From SKLM01 sp964542755 (GTDB lineage Bacteria > Chloroflexota > Anaerolineae > B4-G1): DNA of 20,894 bases. Location: contig CAZIWL010000075.1 of assembly GCA_964542755.1 (NCBI GenBank), positions 1 through 20,894 on the forward strand. The letters run 5' to 3'. Each line of letters opens with the position of its first letter. Within the stretch, counting starts at the first letter, position 1. Shown one piece after another: positions 9,112-16,476 of the stretch. The translations under genes and the position numbers were made by a program. The notes below the pieces were generated by a model. That model had not been told where the DNA came from. It did no database searches and saw nothing but the letters and a program-made list of their open reading frames with translations.

Positions 9112-11526
9112 CTACTGATAGATCACCAGTCGCGGAAGTGGATCGAGCCCGATAACTTGTGCAGGGGTCATCACCGGCTCGTCGTACCGGTAGAAAATCT
9201 TGAAGCCCCCGTACTCGAATCCAGTCTCCCGTTTGTACTGATTGTAGTCCGCAATCTTCGAGCCCGGCCCCCCAAATCCATCGGCATCCCAGACGAGCTC
9301 GACGAAGGGATAGTCCAGAATCAGGTCTTTCCGATCGATCATGCGATCGTCGAACTGGTGAACCACCACCAGTTTCCGCTGTCCGGTCTCTCGAGCGATC
9401 TGATCCATCCTGGCCTGCACGTAATTGACCTGGGGCCCAGTGATCCGTCCCAGATCCTGCCCGGGGACCTCGCCTGGCGAGATGATGAACTCTGGATCGA
9501 CCGCCAGGTGGACATCGGGTTCGCGCAGCAGCGGCTCGAGGAGGTCCACCTCGTGTGCTAGATCCGCCAGGCCTGGTTGGATATCCAGAATGGCCCACCC
9601 GCCGCGAGCTCTCACGGCCTCAATCCACGGACGGATCACGTTGTGAGATACGCGGTGGTTGAAGTCGCCGTCAGCCCCTGGATAATCATCGGCGATCGTC
9701 GTCACCATGTGGAACGTGGGCAGGATATCCGCGTCCGAGCCCACGCCCCAATCCATCTGGCGGTATTCTTGAATCTGATCCTCGAGGAGCTCGAGGGTCT
9801 CGTTGAGCCCGTATCGGCCGAGGATGCCCAGCCCGGGACCCAGGGGGGTCCCGTAGAAGGCAACCAGCCGGCGCTCCTCCAGCAAAGAGTCGGGACAGAG
9901 CCCCTCTTGGCCGTCTCGGCGCCGCTCCTTCAATCTCTCGGCCAGGGAGGGCACGCCGCCCGCGACATCGGGAGCGAGCTGCCAGCCGTCCTGCCATGTG
10001 GGTCCGACCGTCCAGATCCCAGAGACGCGATCTGAGCTCTCCGTCCCCACCTTCCTCTGCGCCGCGTAGATCGCGCAGCCGTCTCCCATCCACTGGACGT
10101 CGGTAATGGGTGCGGACGTCCCACCCTCGAGCAGTCGAAGCCGCTCCCCCGTGGCGCGGTTCCAAAGGACCAGCCCCGTTCTCGTGCCATCGAGGCCGCT
10201 GACGCTGTAGGCCAGATACGGCCCGCCCGGGGACCAGGCCAGGTCCCAGACGTGAAGCTCGCCGGACGATGCCAAGACTGTCTTCTCTCCCGAGGGTGCG
10301 TCGACAAGGCTCAACTGGCAGGATCCGCCCGTGCATCCAGATCCCGCCAGCACCCGTCCGTCGGGGGACCAGGCCTCCGGCAGCAGGCCTGCGACGACGC
10401 GGGTCTCCGCCTTTCCCGTGGTGTCGGCAATCAGCGTGTACGCACCGTCCTCCCGATCCGGGGGCACGGCCATCGCCCCGTAGGCGATCCAGCGGCCGTC
10501 TGGTGACCACAGCGGACGTCCGTCCGTCGCGACGACCGCCGGCTGCTCTGGCAGCGCGAGGGGCTGGAAACTTGGGAGCGGCACAGCGGTCAACTTGTGT
10601 CCGCCGCTCGGCTGCCCCGCAAGGAACGCCACGTGATCCCCTGCTGGCGACAACCCGTGTACTCCTTCGACTGGGAGCGTTCCGGTTACCGATACCTCCG
10701 GGCCGGCGACATGGGCCAGTGCCAGCGTGCCCTCCCCAGTTTTACGTACTAGAAGCGTTTCGTCGTCGATCCACGCCCCGCTGCTCGGCTCTGCGCCGGA
10801 GACAGAGCGGATGACCGACGCTTCGAGGTCGAAGACCCACATACCCGCCGGACGGCCGGGCGCTGTATCAGCAGCCCCGGAGAGAAGCAGTCGCTCGCCT
10901 CCGGGGGACCAGGCCGTGTCCTGGATGTCCCATCCCTCGGAGGGGTAGCCGAGGACGTCCGCAAGCCTTGTGGTCTGCCCGGTCGTGCCGTCCCATAGTT
11001 GGATCGACCGTTGGCCTTCCGGTGAGCCGGGTTCCGCTCCTCTGGCTGCCGATGCATAGAGCAGCCGGCGGCCCCCCGGCGACCAGCGCAGCGTCCCCGG
11101 GTCGTAGACAACGTCCTCGGTCACCACATGGACCTCGGCGTCCGCGGGCTGCACGACGATCAGTCTGCCGCCTTCGGCATACGCGACGGCGTCCGTGGAG
11201 CTGACGACGGGGGGAGAGAGTGGGAGGGGCGTTGGTGTGGGGGTGGATGTATGCCTGGGCGTCGGAGTCTTGGTCGGCATTCTCGTCGGCGTCTCCGACG
11301 GGGTTCCCGTTGGGGAGGCGAGACTGGCTGCCGATGTCGGCACCGTGCCCGGGTCTGCGCCCGAGGCCGTCGAGGTGACTGCGATGCCGTCTGAGGCCCG
11401 AGGCTCGGCCGTCCGTGGCGTGGGCTCAGGCTGCCACGGACCCTGCACCGCGACGACGATGAGGGCCAGGCCAAGTACGCCCACCAGCACGAGCAGGTAG
11501 GGTTGGATCGTGGCGCGCTTTGGCAT
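9112..11526 (-). CDS. Membrane-anchored beta-propeller protein with C-terminal domain of unknown function
   Basis: An 804-residue protein. Residues about 8-30 are a hydrophobic signal/anchor helix. A Thr/Pro/Ser-rich linker runs to about 105. Residues about 110-530 contain repeated W-S-P-G-G or W-S-P-D-G-R motifs at blade-like spacing, typical of TolB/WD40-like beta-propellers. From about 553 (A-F-Y-G-T-P-L-G-P-G-L) to the end is a separate domain of about 250 residues with conserved-looking acidic motifs (I-L-D-I-Q-P-G, A-V-D-P-E-F, V-W-D-A-D-G). This tail resembles uncharacterised secreted proteins of Chloroflexota and Actinobacteria and could be a TIM-barrel hydrolase, but I cannot name it. 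ATG 11526 is preferred over an in-frame TTG at 11529. Probably exported and anchored with the bulk outside. It lies 35 nt after the cupin gene and may be the last gene of that operon. Confidence 0.82.
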   Translation of the reverse strand: MPKRATIQPYLLVLVGVLGLALIVVAVQGPWQPEPTPRTAEPRASDGIAVTSTASGADPGTVPTSAASLASPTGTPSETPTRMPTKTPTPRHTSTPTPTPLPLSPPVVSSTDAVAYAEGGRLIVVQPADAEVHVVTEDVVYDPGTLRWSPGGRRLLYASAARGAEPGSPEGQRSIQLWDGTTGQTTRLADVLGYPSEGWDIQDTAWSPGGERLLLSGAADTAPGRPAGMWVFDLEASVIRSVSGAEPSSGAWIDDETLLVRKTGEGTLALAHVAGPEVSVTGTLPVEGVHGLSPAGDHVAFLAGQPSGGHKLTAVPLPSFQPLALPEQPAVVATDGRPLWSPDGRWIAYGAMAVPPDREDGAYTLIADTTGKAETRVVAGLLPEAWSPDGRVLAGSGCTGGSCQLSLVDAPSGEKTVLASSGELHVWDLAWSPGGPYLAYSVSGLDGTRTGLVLWNRATGERLRLLEGGTSAPITDVQWMGDGCAIYAAQRKVGTESSDRVSGIWTVGPTWQDGWQLAPDVAGGVPSLAERLKERRRDGQEGLCPDSLLEERRLVAFYGTPLGPGLGILGRYGLNETLELLEDQIQEYRQMDWGVGSDADILPTFHMVTTIADDYPGADGDFNHRVSHNVIRPWIEAVRARGGWAILDIQPGLADLAHEVDLLEPLLREPDVHLAVDPEFIISPGEVPGQDLGRITGPQVNYVQARMDQIARETGQRKLVVVHQFDDRMIDRKDLILDYPFVELVWDADGFGGPGSKIADYNQYKRETGFEYGGFKIFYRYDEPVMTPAQVIGLDPLPRLVIYQ

Positions 11527-11561
11527 CAAGACCTACTGTGCGCGCGCGGTGGCTGAACCAC

Positions 11562-11897
11562 CTAACCCTCGGGGTGGGGAATGACGCAGATGAACCGGAG
11601 CGGGGCGTCTCCTAGATTCCGGTACCCGTGGGGCTCGTCCGGCGGGACGTACAGGGCTACTCCGGGATGCATTCGCTCCTCCTGCCCATCGGGGGTGTGG
11701 GCTACCCCCTCACCCTCCAAGACGTAGATCTCGTGCTCGTAAGGGTGTTGGTGCGTCTCGAAGACGGCTCCAGGCTCAAACTCGATGATGCGCATCGCGA
11801 AGTTCGGCGCCCCCTCCGGTTCGCCAACAAGCCACCGGACAGATTTGTCAGCTCCAACCGGCTCTTTGGCAACGTCGTGAGATTCTCGGCTTAGCAC
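11562..11897 (-). CDS. Single-domain cupin protein
   Basis: A 111-residue cupin. Motif 1 fits G(X)5HXH(X)4E(X)6G (P-G-A-V-F-E-T-H-Q-H through E-G-E-G) and motif 2 is present with its His (P-P-D-E-P-H-G-Y-R-N), so all four metal ligands (three His and one Glu) are there. Small cupins bind Mn, Fe, Ni or Zn and range from dioxygenases to sugar or ligand binding; the substrate cannot be told. GTG 11897 is chosen because AAGGAGG sits 5 nt upstream; the GTG at 11903 overlaps that site and cannot use it. It follows the flavoprotein gene by 18 nt, so it is very probably in the same operon. Confidence 0.9.
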   Translation of the reverse strand: MLSRESHDVAKEPVGADKSVRWLVGEPEGAPNFAMRIIEFEPGAVFETHQHPYEHEIYVLEGEGVAHTPDGQEERMHPGVALYVPPDEPHGYRNLGDAPLRFICVIPHPEG

Positions 11898-11915
11898 AGT
11901 CACCTCCTTGTGGAG

Positions 11916-13058
11916 TCATCCGTGGGCGCCAGGTTTCCCGCGCTGGATGGGAAGCCTCTCGCCCAGGCCTAGTACCAGGTTAGGTATAACGCGGATCGCC
12001 ATGCGCTGGTAGGTCATCTCTCCGGCGAAGAAACGGACGAAGTCCGCCACGATGCGAGGGTTTCGCACCCCCATATTGAAGCCGCTGCGCGGGTGTCCAT
12101 AAAACAGTTGGGCCCAGCGACGACCCCACAGCAGGTCCCGTCCGATCTCACGGTGTACCGCTTGTGAATAGTCGGCGACGCGGTCGTTCACGATCGCCTG
12201 GGCTGCCAGCCGTCCACTGTCGACCGCATGGCGGATCCCCTCGCCCAACAGGGGGTCCACCAGACCCGCCGCGTCACCGACGAGCAAGACGCGTCCCTGT
12301 CGGAGCGTCTCACGTGACAGGTGAATCGGCAGCGGATGCCCACGCAGTCGCACGCCGTCCAGGGGCACGCCCAGGTTCTCCATCTCGGACTCGAGCGTCG
12401 CGCGGATGTCGGATGTCGGCGTCTGGAACGTGCCAATCCCCACCGACAGGTGGTCAGCCTTGGGGAAGATCCATATGTAGCCGTCGGAGGGCGTTCCAAA
12501 AATGAAGAGGGCCGTATCCTCGTAGGCCTCCAGCAAGTCCTCTCCCGCGGGGACCTCGGCTTCGATCGCCACCCCCATCAGGTTGTCCCGACGGACGTTG
12601 AGCAGCCGAGAGACACGGGAGTTAGCTCCATCTGCCCCGATGAGGTAAGGAGCCCTCAAGGTCTCGCCCTTCTCCGTCGTCACCGTGACGCCCGATGGAT
12701 CCTGATCGATGCCCACGACCCGGGTGTCGTCTCGGACGTCGACGTCGGCGTGGTTTAGGATGTGGAGGTCAAATTGGTCGCGCATGACCATCGCCACACC
12801 ATTGGGTGGTACGGGTGCCACGACCTCGCGTCCATCCCGAAAGCGAAGGCGGACACGGCGCACCCACCGCTCGATGACTGTGGAGAAATCAAAGGGGAAT
12901 CGGTCGAGCACCGCCCGGGGGATGCCGCCACCGCATGCCTTGTAGCGGGGCAGGGCCTCCTTCTCTAACACCACCGCCCGGCATCCCGCCTGGCCCAATA
13001 CGTAGGCCGCCGAGGCCCCTCCAGGGCCCGCGCCGACTACGATTGCATCGTAGGACAT
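11916..13058 (-). CDS. Geranylgeranyl reductase family FAD-dependent oxidoreductase
   Basis: A 380-residue flavoprotein of the geranylgeranyl reductase/p-hydroxybenzoate hydroxylase fold. The N-terminal dinucleotide fold V-V-G-A-G-P-G-G-A (7-15) is followed by V-V-L-E-K-E (ribose-binding acid), the family motif P-R-Y-K-A-C-G-G-G (about 37-45), G-A-D-G-A-N-S, and G-D-A-A-G (Asp262) for FAD. Family members reduce isoprenoid double bonds (chlorophyll side chain, archaeal lipids, menaquinone tails) or act as related halogenase/monooxygenase-like enzymes. No phototrophy or lipid genes nearby point to a substrate; reduction of a quinone or carotenoid isoprenoid is a reasonable guess only. ATG 13058 starts 8 nt after the preceding small gene, with no strong ribosome site of its own, suggesting coupling. 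Confidence 0.88.
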   Translation of the reverse strand: MSYDAIVVGAGPGGASAAYVLGQAGCRAVVLEKEALPRYKACGGGIPRAVLDRFPFDFSTVIERWVRRVRLRFRDGREVVAPVPPNGVAMVMRDQFDLHILNHADVDVRDDTRVVGIDQDPSGVTVTTEKGETLRAPYLIGADGANSRVSRLLNVRRDNLMGVAIEAEVPAGEDLLEAYEDTALFIFGTPSDGYIWIFPKADHLSVGIGTFQTPTSDIRATLESEMENLGVPLDGVRLRGHPLPIHLSRETLRQGRVLLVGDAAGLVDPLLGEGIRHAVDSGRLAAQAIVNDRVADYSQAVHREIGRDLLWGRRWAQLFYGHPRSGFNMGVRNPRIVADFVRFFAGEMTYQRMAIRVIPNLVLGLGERLPIQRGKPGAHG

Positions 13059-13066
13059 TGAGCCGG

Positions 13067-13321
13067 CTATCGAGGTTGCTTCCAGAAGCAGATCATCTCG
13101 TCCGGCCTGAACGCGATCTGAACCAGCTCCCAGCCCTCATCTCCGATCTCGGTGAGCACGTGTTCGATCGCCTGCGTGAAGGGGTTCGGCCCCGCATCGA
13201 AGTAGCAGGCCCCCTTGTCGTCGCAGTAGAGGGCCGGAGGGATGTCGTCGACGGTCTCATGGAGCTCTTCGAGGATGTCGTCTTCTTGGTGGATCGTTAT
13301 CCTGTAGCGCCATCTAGCCAT
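13067..13321 (-). CDS. Small DUF4177-like protein
   Basis: An 84-residue soluble protein. The C-terminal part (I-G-D-E-G-W-E-L-V-Q-I-A-F then C-F-W-K) resembles DUF4177-type small proteins, where a G-W-E-L-V core precedes a final strand; the match is by eye and moderate. The start has AAGGAG 4 nt upstream of ATG 13321, a strong site. It is the first gene after an extended -10 promoter and a palindrome, and probably leads an operon with the flavoprotein and the cupin. Function unknown. Confidence 0.75.
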   Translation of the reverse strand: MARWRYRITIHQEDDILEELHETVDDIPPALYCDDKGACYFDAGPNPFTQAIEHVLTEIGDEGWELVQIAFRPDEMICFWKQPR

Positions 13322-13348
13322 GCTTCTCCTTCTTTCCTTGTCATCCAG

Positions 13349-13366
13349 GGCGCGTTTAGACGCGCC
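13349..13366. promoter_or_regulatory. Perfect 7-bp palindrome at the predicted start site
   Basis: GGCGCGT, 4-nt spacer, ACGCGCC. It lies immediately downstream of the -10 at 13369-13374, covering the likely transcription start near 13362. It could be an operator or a 5'-leader hairpin; the two cannot be told apart from sequence. Confidence 0.45.
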
Positions 13367-13368
13367 AG

Positions 13369-13377
13369 ATTATACCA
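13369..13377 (-). promoter_or_regulatory. Extended -10 promoter for the DUF4177-like/flavoprotein/cupin operon
   Basis: The minus strand reads TGGTATAAT, identical to the element before the LysM lipoprotein gene, and again has no good -35. It gives a leader of about 40 nt to the strong ribosome site before 13321. Confidence 0.6.
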
Positions 13378-13402
13378 CACATCACTGGCCCTCGACAGAG
13401 GG

Positions 13403-13527
13403 GCGGCTTGCGTCACCAAGCCGCGGGCCTGGCAAAGAAAGGGTCGCTCTGCGCAGACCCAGCCAAAAACATGTGACCGCTGTGCGCCCAGAGGCCTGTC
13501 CGCTGGCCACGACGCCCCCTTGCGTCG
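13403..13527. terminator. Cluster of GC-rich hairpins downstream of the redox operon
   Basis: Three inverted repeats: GCGGCTTG/CAAGCCGC (13403-13424, 6-nt loop), GGGTC/GACCC (13441-13460), and CGACGC/GCGTCG (13510-13527, 6-nt loop). They fill the 259-nt gap between the ferredoxin stop and the next promoter on the same strand, so at least one likely terminates or stabilises the redox transcript. None has a T tract. Confidence 0.4.
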
Positions 13528-13580
13528 AGGGGGGGCGGGCATAAACCATTCCCCGCTCGCCGGCGGCTTGGGATTCCGGT

Positions 13581-13787
13581 TCAGAAGGTAATCGCGTCGA
13601 ATGGACAGGCCGGAACACAGACGCGGCACCCCTGGCAGCGGCTGCCGTCAACGTAGGGTGGCTCGCCAGGGTCTACGATCACCATCGCCTTGGTTCGGCA
13701 CACCGCCTTGGCGTTGCATCTGCTGCAGACGCGACACTGGGCGTCGTCCACCCGCGGAATGCGGACCGGGCTGCCGTGAGCCAGCAT
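13581..13787 (-). CDS. Small 2[4Fe-4S]-type ferredoxin
   Basis: A 68-residue protein with two cysteine clusters. The second, C51-x2-C54-x2-C57-x3-C61-P, is a standard [4Fe-4S] motif. The first, C18-x2-C21-x2-C24-x5-C30, has a longer last gap than the usual three residues. It should carry electrons in the cytoplasm. ATG 13787 lies 20 nt downstream of the stop of the thioredoxin-reductase-like gene, with GGAGG about 10 nt upstream, so it is co-transcribed with it. The pairing suggests that it feeds, or is fed by, that flavoprotein; this is inference from position. It is the last gene of the redox operon. Confidence 0.85.
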   Translation of the reverse strand: MLAHGSPVRIPRVDDAQCRVCSRCNAKAVCRTKAMVIVDPGEPPYVDGSRCQGCRVCVPACPFDAITF

Positions 13788-13807
13788 CGATGGCAGGCCT
13801 CCGCCTG

Positions 13808-14603
13808 CTAGCTACTCCAGTCCGGCCGCAAGCTCTTCCGGCCGTGCAAGTACCGGTCCACCGCCACAGCCGCCTCCACACCCTCAGCGGCCGCGATGGC
13901 TGCTTGCTTCACGTGCTTGCAGAGGACATCGCCCACGGCAAAGACGCCTTCAATGTTCGTCTGGAAGGTCTCGTCGACGACCAGGCATCCCTCTTCGTTC
14001 TTCGAGACCTGCTCGTCGAGAAAGTCGGTAATCGGTACGTTCCCTTGCAGGTAGATGAAGATGCCGCTGACTGGGATTATCTCTGTTCCACCTTGGGAGG
14101 CGACCTCTACAGCTTCGACCTGGTCCTCCCCCTTGATCTCTTGGATGCGGGTTGCGGGGTGCACCGTCACGCCCTCGTGGCCCGTCAATTCCTCAACGAG
14201 CTCGTCGGATGCGCGCAGCTCAGACTGCGGCGCCAGGACGTGAACCTCCGACGCGAANNNNNNNNNNNNNNNNNNNNNNNNNNNNNNNNNNNNNNNNNNN
14301 NNNNNNNNNNNNNNNNNNNNNNNNNNNNNNNNNNNNNNNNNNNNNNNNNNNNNNNNNGGCCTGGTGGCGGATCTTGCGCACCAGCTCGGCCCCCTCCACC
14401 GGCTGCGGCAGCCCTGGATAGTTGGCGATCTTGGATGCCATGCCCAGGGCACCGGCCGTCAAGCCTTTGTCGATCACCAGGGTCTTCAGGTCCGCCCGGG
14501 AGGTGTAGATAGCTGCGCTGCCACCTGACGGGCCACCGCCAATGATCATCACGTCATACGTATCTGGCTTGGATGACTCCTCTACCACGAAATCAAAGCC
14601 CAT
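13808..14603 (-). CDS. Thioredoxin-reductase-like flavoprotein, interrupted by assembly gap, atypical NADPH site
   Basis: Two fragments of one gene flank 100 N. The N-terminal 82 residues carry the FAD fold I-I-G-G-G-P-S-G-G-S-A and a TrxB-like N-Y-P-G-L segment; the C-terminal 149 residues carry the FAD motif G-V-F-A-V-G-D-V. Compared with the canonical trxB next door, about 94 residues are missing, including the catalytic CxxC and the NADPH glycine motif. Both edges of the gap fall exactly on codon boundaries, so a true gap that is a multiple of three restores one frame. The residues after the gap read A-P-Q-S-E-L-R-A where trxB has H-R-R-D-E-L-R-A, so the 2'-phosphate-binding HRR is lost. 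ATG 14603 has GGAGGTG about 10 nt upstream. The ferredoxin follows by 20 nt. Ferredoxin-linked reductase is a plausible role, not proven. Confidence 0.85.
14258..14357. other. Assembly gap of exactly 100 N
   Basis: A run of 100 N, the usual placeholder for a scaffold gap of unknown length. By comparison with the paralogue at 14742-15713 the real missing length is about 282 bp. Confidence 0.97.
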
Positions 14604-14741
14604 ACACTTTCCGCACCTCCTGGTTCGGTTCCAACAGTGCCAACGGCGGTCCTCCGGCGTGCGCCGCGAGGGTTCACAATCGCAGCTTGAGTGGCCCCTG
14701 GCGCCTGCGGAAAGGCCATCTCTTGCCCTCGCATGCCAGGG

Positions 14742-15713
14742 CTACTTCCCGAGGTAGCGCTCCGCCTCCATGGCCGCCGCGGCTCCCGTGCCGGCCGCGA
14801 TAACCACCTGTCGGTAGTGTGGGTCTTGAACGTCGCCGGCCACGAAGACACCGGGGATGTTGGTGTGCTGCTTTTCCTTGGAGATGACGTAACCCCGCTC
14901 GTCCACCTCCAGTTGCCCGTCAAATACGTCGGACTTGGGTTCCATCCCCACGTAGACGAAAACGCCGTCAGCAGCGACCATGTCCCTTTCCTGGGTCTTC
15001 ACGTTTTGCACGCGGACGCCAGTGACCGTCTGATCCCCCAGGATCTCCTCCACCACCGAGTCCCAGATGAAGTCGATCTTGGGATTCGCCATGGCCTTCT
15101 CTTGATAGATCTTCGTGGCGCGTAACTCATCCCGCCGGTGGATGATGGTCACCTTCTCTGCAAACTTGGTCAAAAACAGGGCCTCGTCGACCGCGCTGTC
15201 ACCGCCTCCCACGACGATGACCCGCTTGTCGCGGTAGAAGAAGCCGTCGCACGTGGCACAGGACGACACGCCACGGCCGTAGAACTTGCCCTCGCCAGGG
15301 ACACCCAGGCGGCGCGGCATGGCTCCTGTGGCGACGATGACGGCTTGCGCATGATACTCTCCACGGTCCGTGCGAATCACAAACGGGCGCTCCGAGAAAT
15401 CCACCTCCGTCGCGCTCTCCTGAACAATCCTCGCACCGAACCGATCAGCCTGGCTCTGGAATCGCTGCGCCAGCTCCGTCCCACCGATGCCGTCGGGGAA
15501 ACCTGGGAAGTTGTCTACGCCGGCCGTGGTCGCCGGCTGTCCTCCAGGGAGGGATCCACCCAGAAGACATGTCTGGACCCGCGCACGTCCCGCGTAGATG
15601 GCCGCCGTCAGGCCCGCCGGCCCACCCCCGATGATGACCAGTTCGTAGGCCTCATCGTGCTTCCTCCCCTCCCCTTCGCCGGACGACATCTTCGGCTCGA
15701 ACTCCATTGCCAT
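14742..15713 (-). CDS. trxB: Thioredoxin reductase (NADPH)
   Basis: A 323-residue low-molecular-weight thioredoxin reductase, which moves electrons from NADPH through FAD to a redox-active disulfide. Visible motifs: FAD fold I-I-G-G-G-P-A-G (about 27-34), catalytic C-A-T-C (Cys152, Cys155), NADPH fold V-G-G-G-D-S-A, 2'-phosphate motif H-R-R-D-E-L-R, and C-terminal G-V-F-V-A-G-D-V. About 20 extra residues precede the FAD fold. Three candidate ATGs (15716, 15713, 15707) follow AGGAGG; 15713 gives a 4-nt spacing, while 15716 is too close. The first ATG overlaps the stop of the PDO gene (ATGA), so translation is coupled and PDO is the probable substrate. The best-defined enzyme of the redox operon. 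Confidence 0.96.
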   Translation of the reverse strand: MAMEFEPKMSSGEGEGRKHDEAYELVIIGGGPAGLTAAIYAGRARVQTCLLGGSLPGGQPATTAGVDNFPGFPDGIGGTELAQRFQSQADRFGARIVQESATEVDFSERPFVIRTDRGEYHAQAVIVATGAMPRRLGVPGEGKFYGRGVSSCATCDGFFYRDKRVIVVGGGDSAVDEALFLTKFAEKVTIIHRRDELRATKIYQEKAMANPKIDFIWDSVVEEILGDQTVTGVRVQNVKTQERDMVAADGVFVYVGMEPKSDVFDGQLEVDERGYVISKEKQHTNIPGVFVAGDVQDPHYRQVVIAAGTGAAAAMEAERYLGK

Positions 15714-16375
15714 CATTCCTCCTGGTTAGCCATCGATTCCTGGAGCTTCTCCAGGACCAAAGATTCCGGCGCAGCCCCCTCTACGAACGTCGTCTCGTTG
15801 ATCACCGTGCGCGGGACGCCCATCACCTGGTATCTGGTGGAAAGATGCGGGAACTCCTGGGCCTCCACCATATCCGCACGAACCATAGGGCTGGCCAATG
15901 CCATCTGGTGCGCCAACACGACGGCCTGAGGGCAGTAGGGGCAGGTTGGCGTGACAAACACCTGCATGTGGATCGGGTCCTTCAATTGGGACAAGAAGTG
16001 CTGCGTCTCATCCGTCAGGCCGGCGTCACCGCTGTCCACGCGGCGTATCGCCTCCAACAGCGAGGTGAACTCGTAACCCGAGGGAATGCCGTAGAACCGA
16101 ATCCCGTAGTCATCCCCCTCACCCTCGCCGATGACGGCGACAGCGGGTATCTTATCGATGCCAAGCTCCTCAGCCAGCTCCTTGTCCTCGACGAAGTCGT
16201 AGACCTCCGCCGCGAGCTGGTCGGACACCCCTGCCACCTCCTCGACCAACTGGCGGGTCTCGGCGCAGAACTGACACTCAAACTCCTGCGTGAACATCAC
16301 CAGCCGTACTGGGCTCTCCAGATCGGCCAGCTGTTGCTTAACTTGCTGTCTCACCTCTTCATTGAGCAAAGGCAT
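15713..16375 (-). CDS. Protein disulfide oxidoreductase, tandem glutaredoxin/thioredoxin fold
   Basis: A 220-residue protein of the PDO/glutaredoxin-like family with two thioredoxin folds. The N-terminal unit has C-Q-F-C (34-37) and the C-terminal unit C-P-Y-C (145-148), with the cis-proline signatures K-I-P-A-V and G-V-P-R-T. Such proteins, common in thermophilic archaea and bacteria, shuttle disulfides in the cytoplasm and are reduced by thioredoxin reductase. ATG 16375 has AGGAG about 7 nt upstream. The stop overlaps the first ATG of trxB, strongly supporting a functional pair. The N-terminal active site C-Q-F-C differs from the usual C-P-x-C, which may give the two sites different redox potentials. 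Confidence 0.93.
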   Translation of the reverse strand: MPLLNEEVRQQVKQQLADLESPVRLVMFTQEFECQFCAETRQLVEEVAGVSDQLAAEVYDFVEDKELAEELGIDKIPAVAVIGEGEGDDYGIRFYGIPSGYEFTSLLEAIRRVDSGDAGLTDETQHFLSQLKDPIHMQVFVTPTCPYCPQAVVLAHQMALASPMVRADMVEAQEFPHLSTRYQVMGVPRTVINETTFVEGAAPESLVLEKLQESMANQEE

Positions 16376-16476
16376 ATGTCAACTCCTGGAAATCGAGATA
16401 GGATCGTAGTCACAGTCAACTTCAGACCCACGTGTACGCCAGCTCCCGCTGAGATCCGCGGGTCCGGCTTCAAGAG

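Noticed and set aside
10269..10814. Plus-strand frame of 181 codons within the propeller gene
   Set aside because: Arg/Pro-rich shadow; the minus strand carries the regular W-S-P-G-G propeller repeats.
13297..13651. Two overlapping minus-strand frames of about 90-110 residues covering the gap after the ferredoxin gene
   Set aside because: Low-complexity sequence, overlap with the ferredoxin and the DUF4177-like gene, and the region is filled with inverted repeats and a promoter.
13808..14603. Apparent frameshift splitting the thioredoxin-reductase-like gene
   Set aside because: The shift arises only from the 100-N placeholder; both gap edges are on codon boundaries of the same gene.
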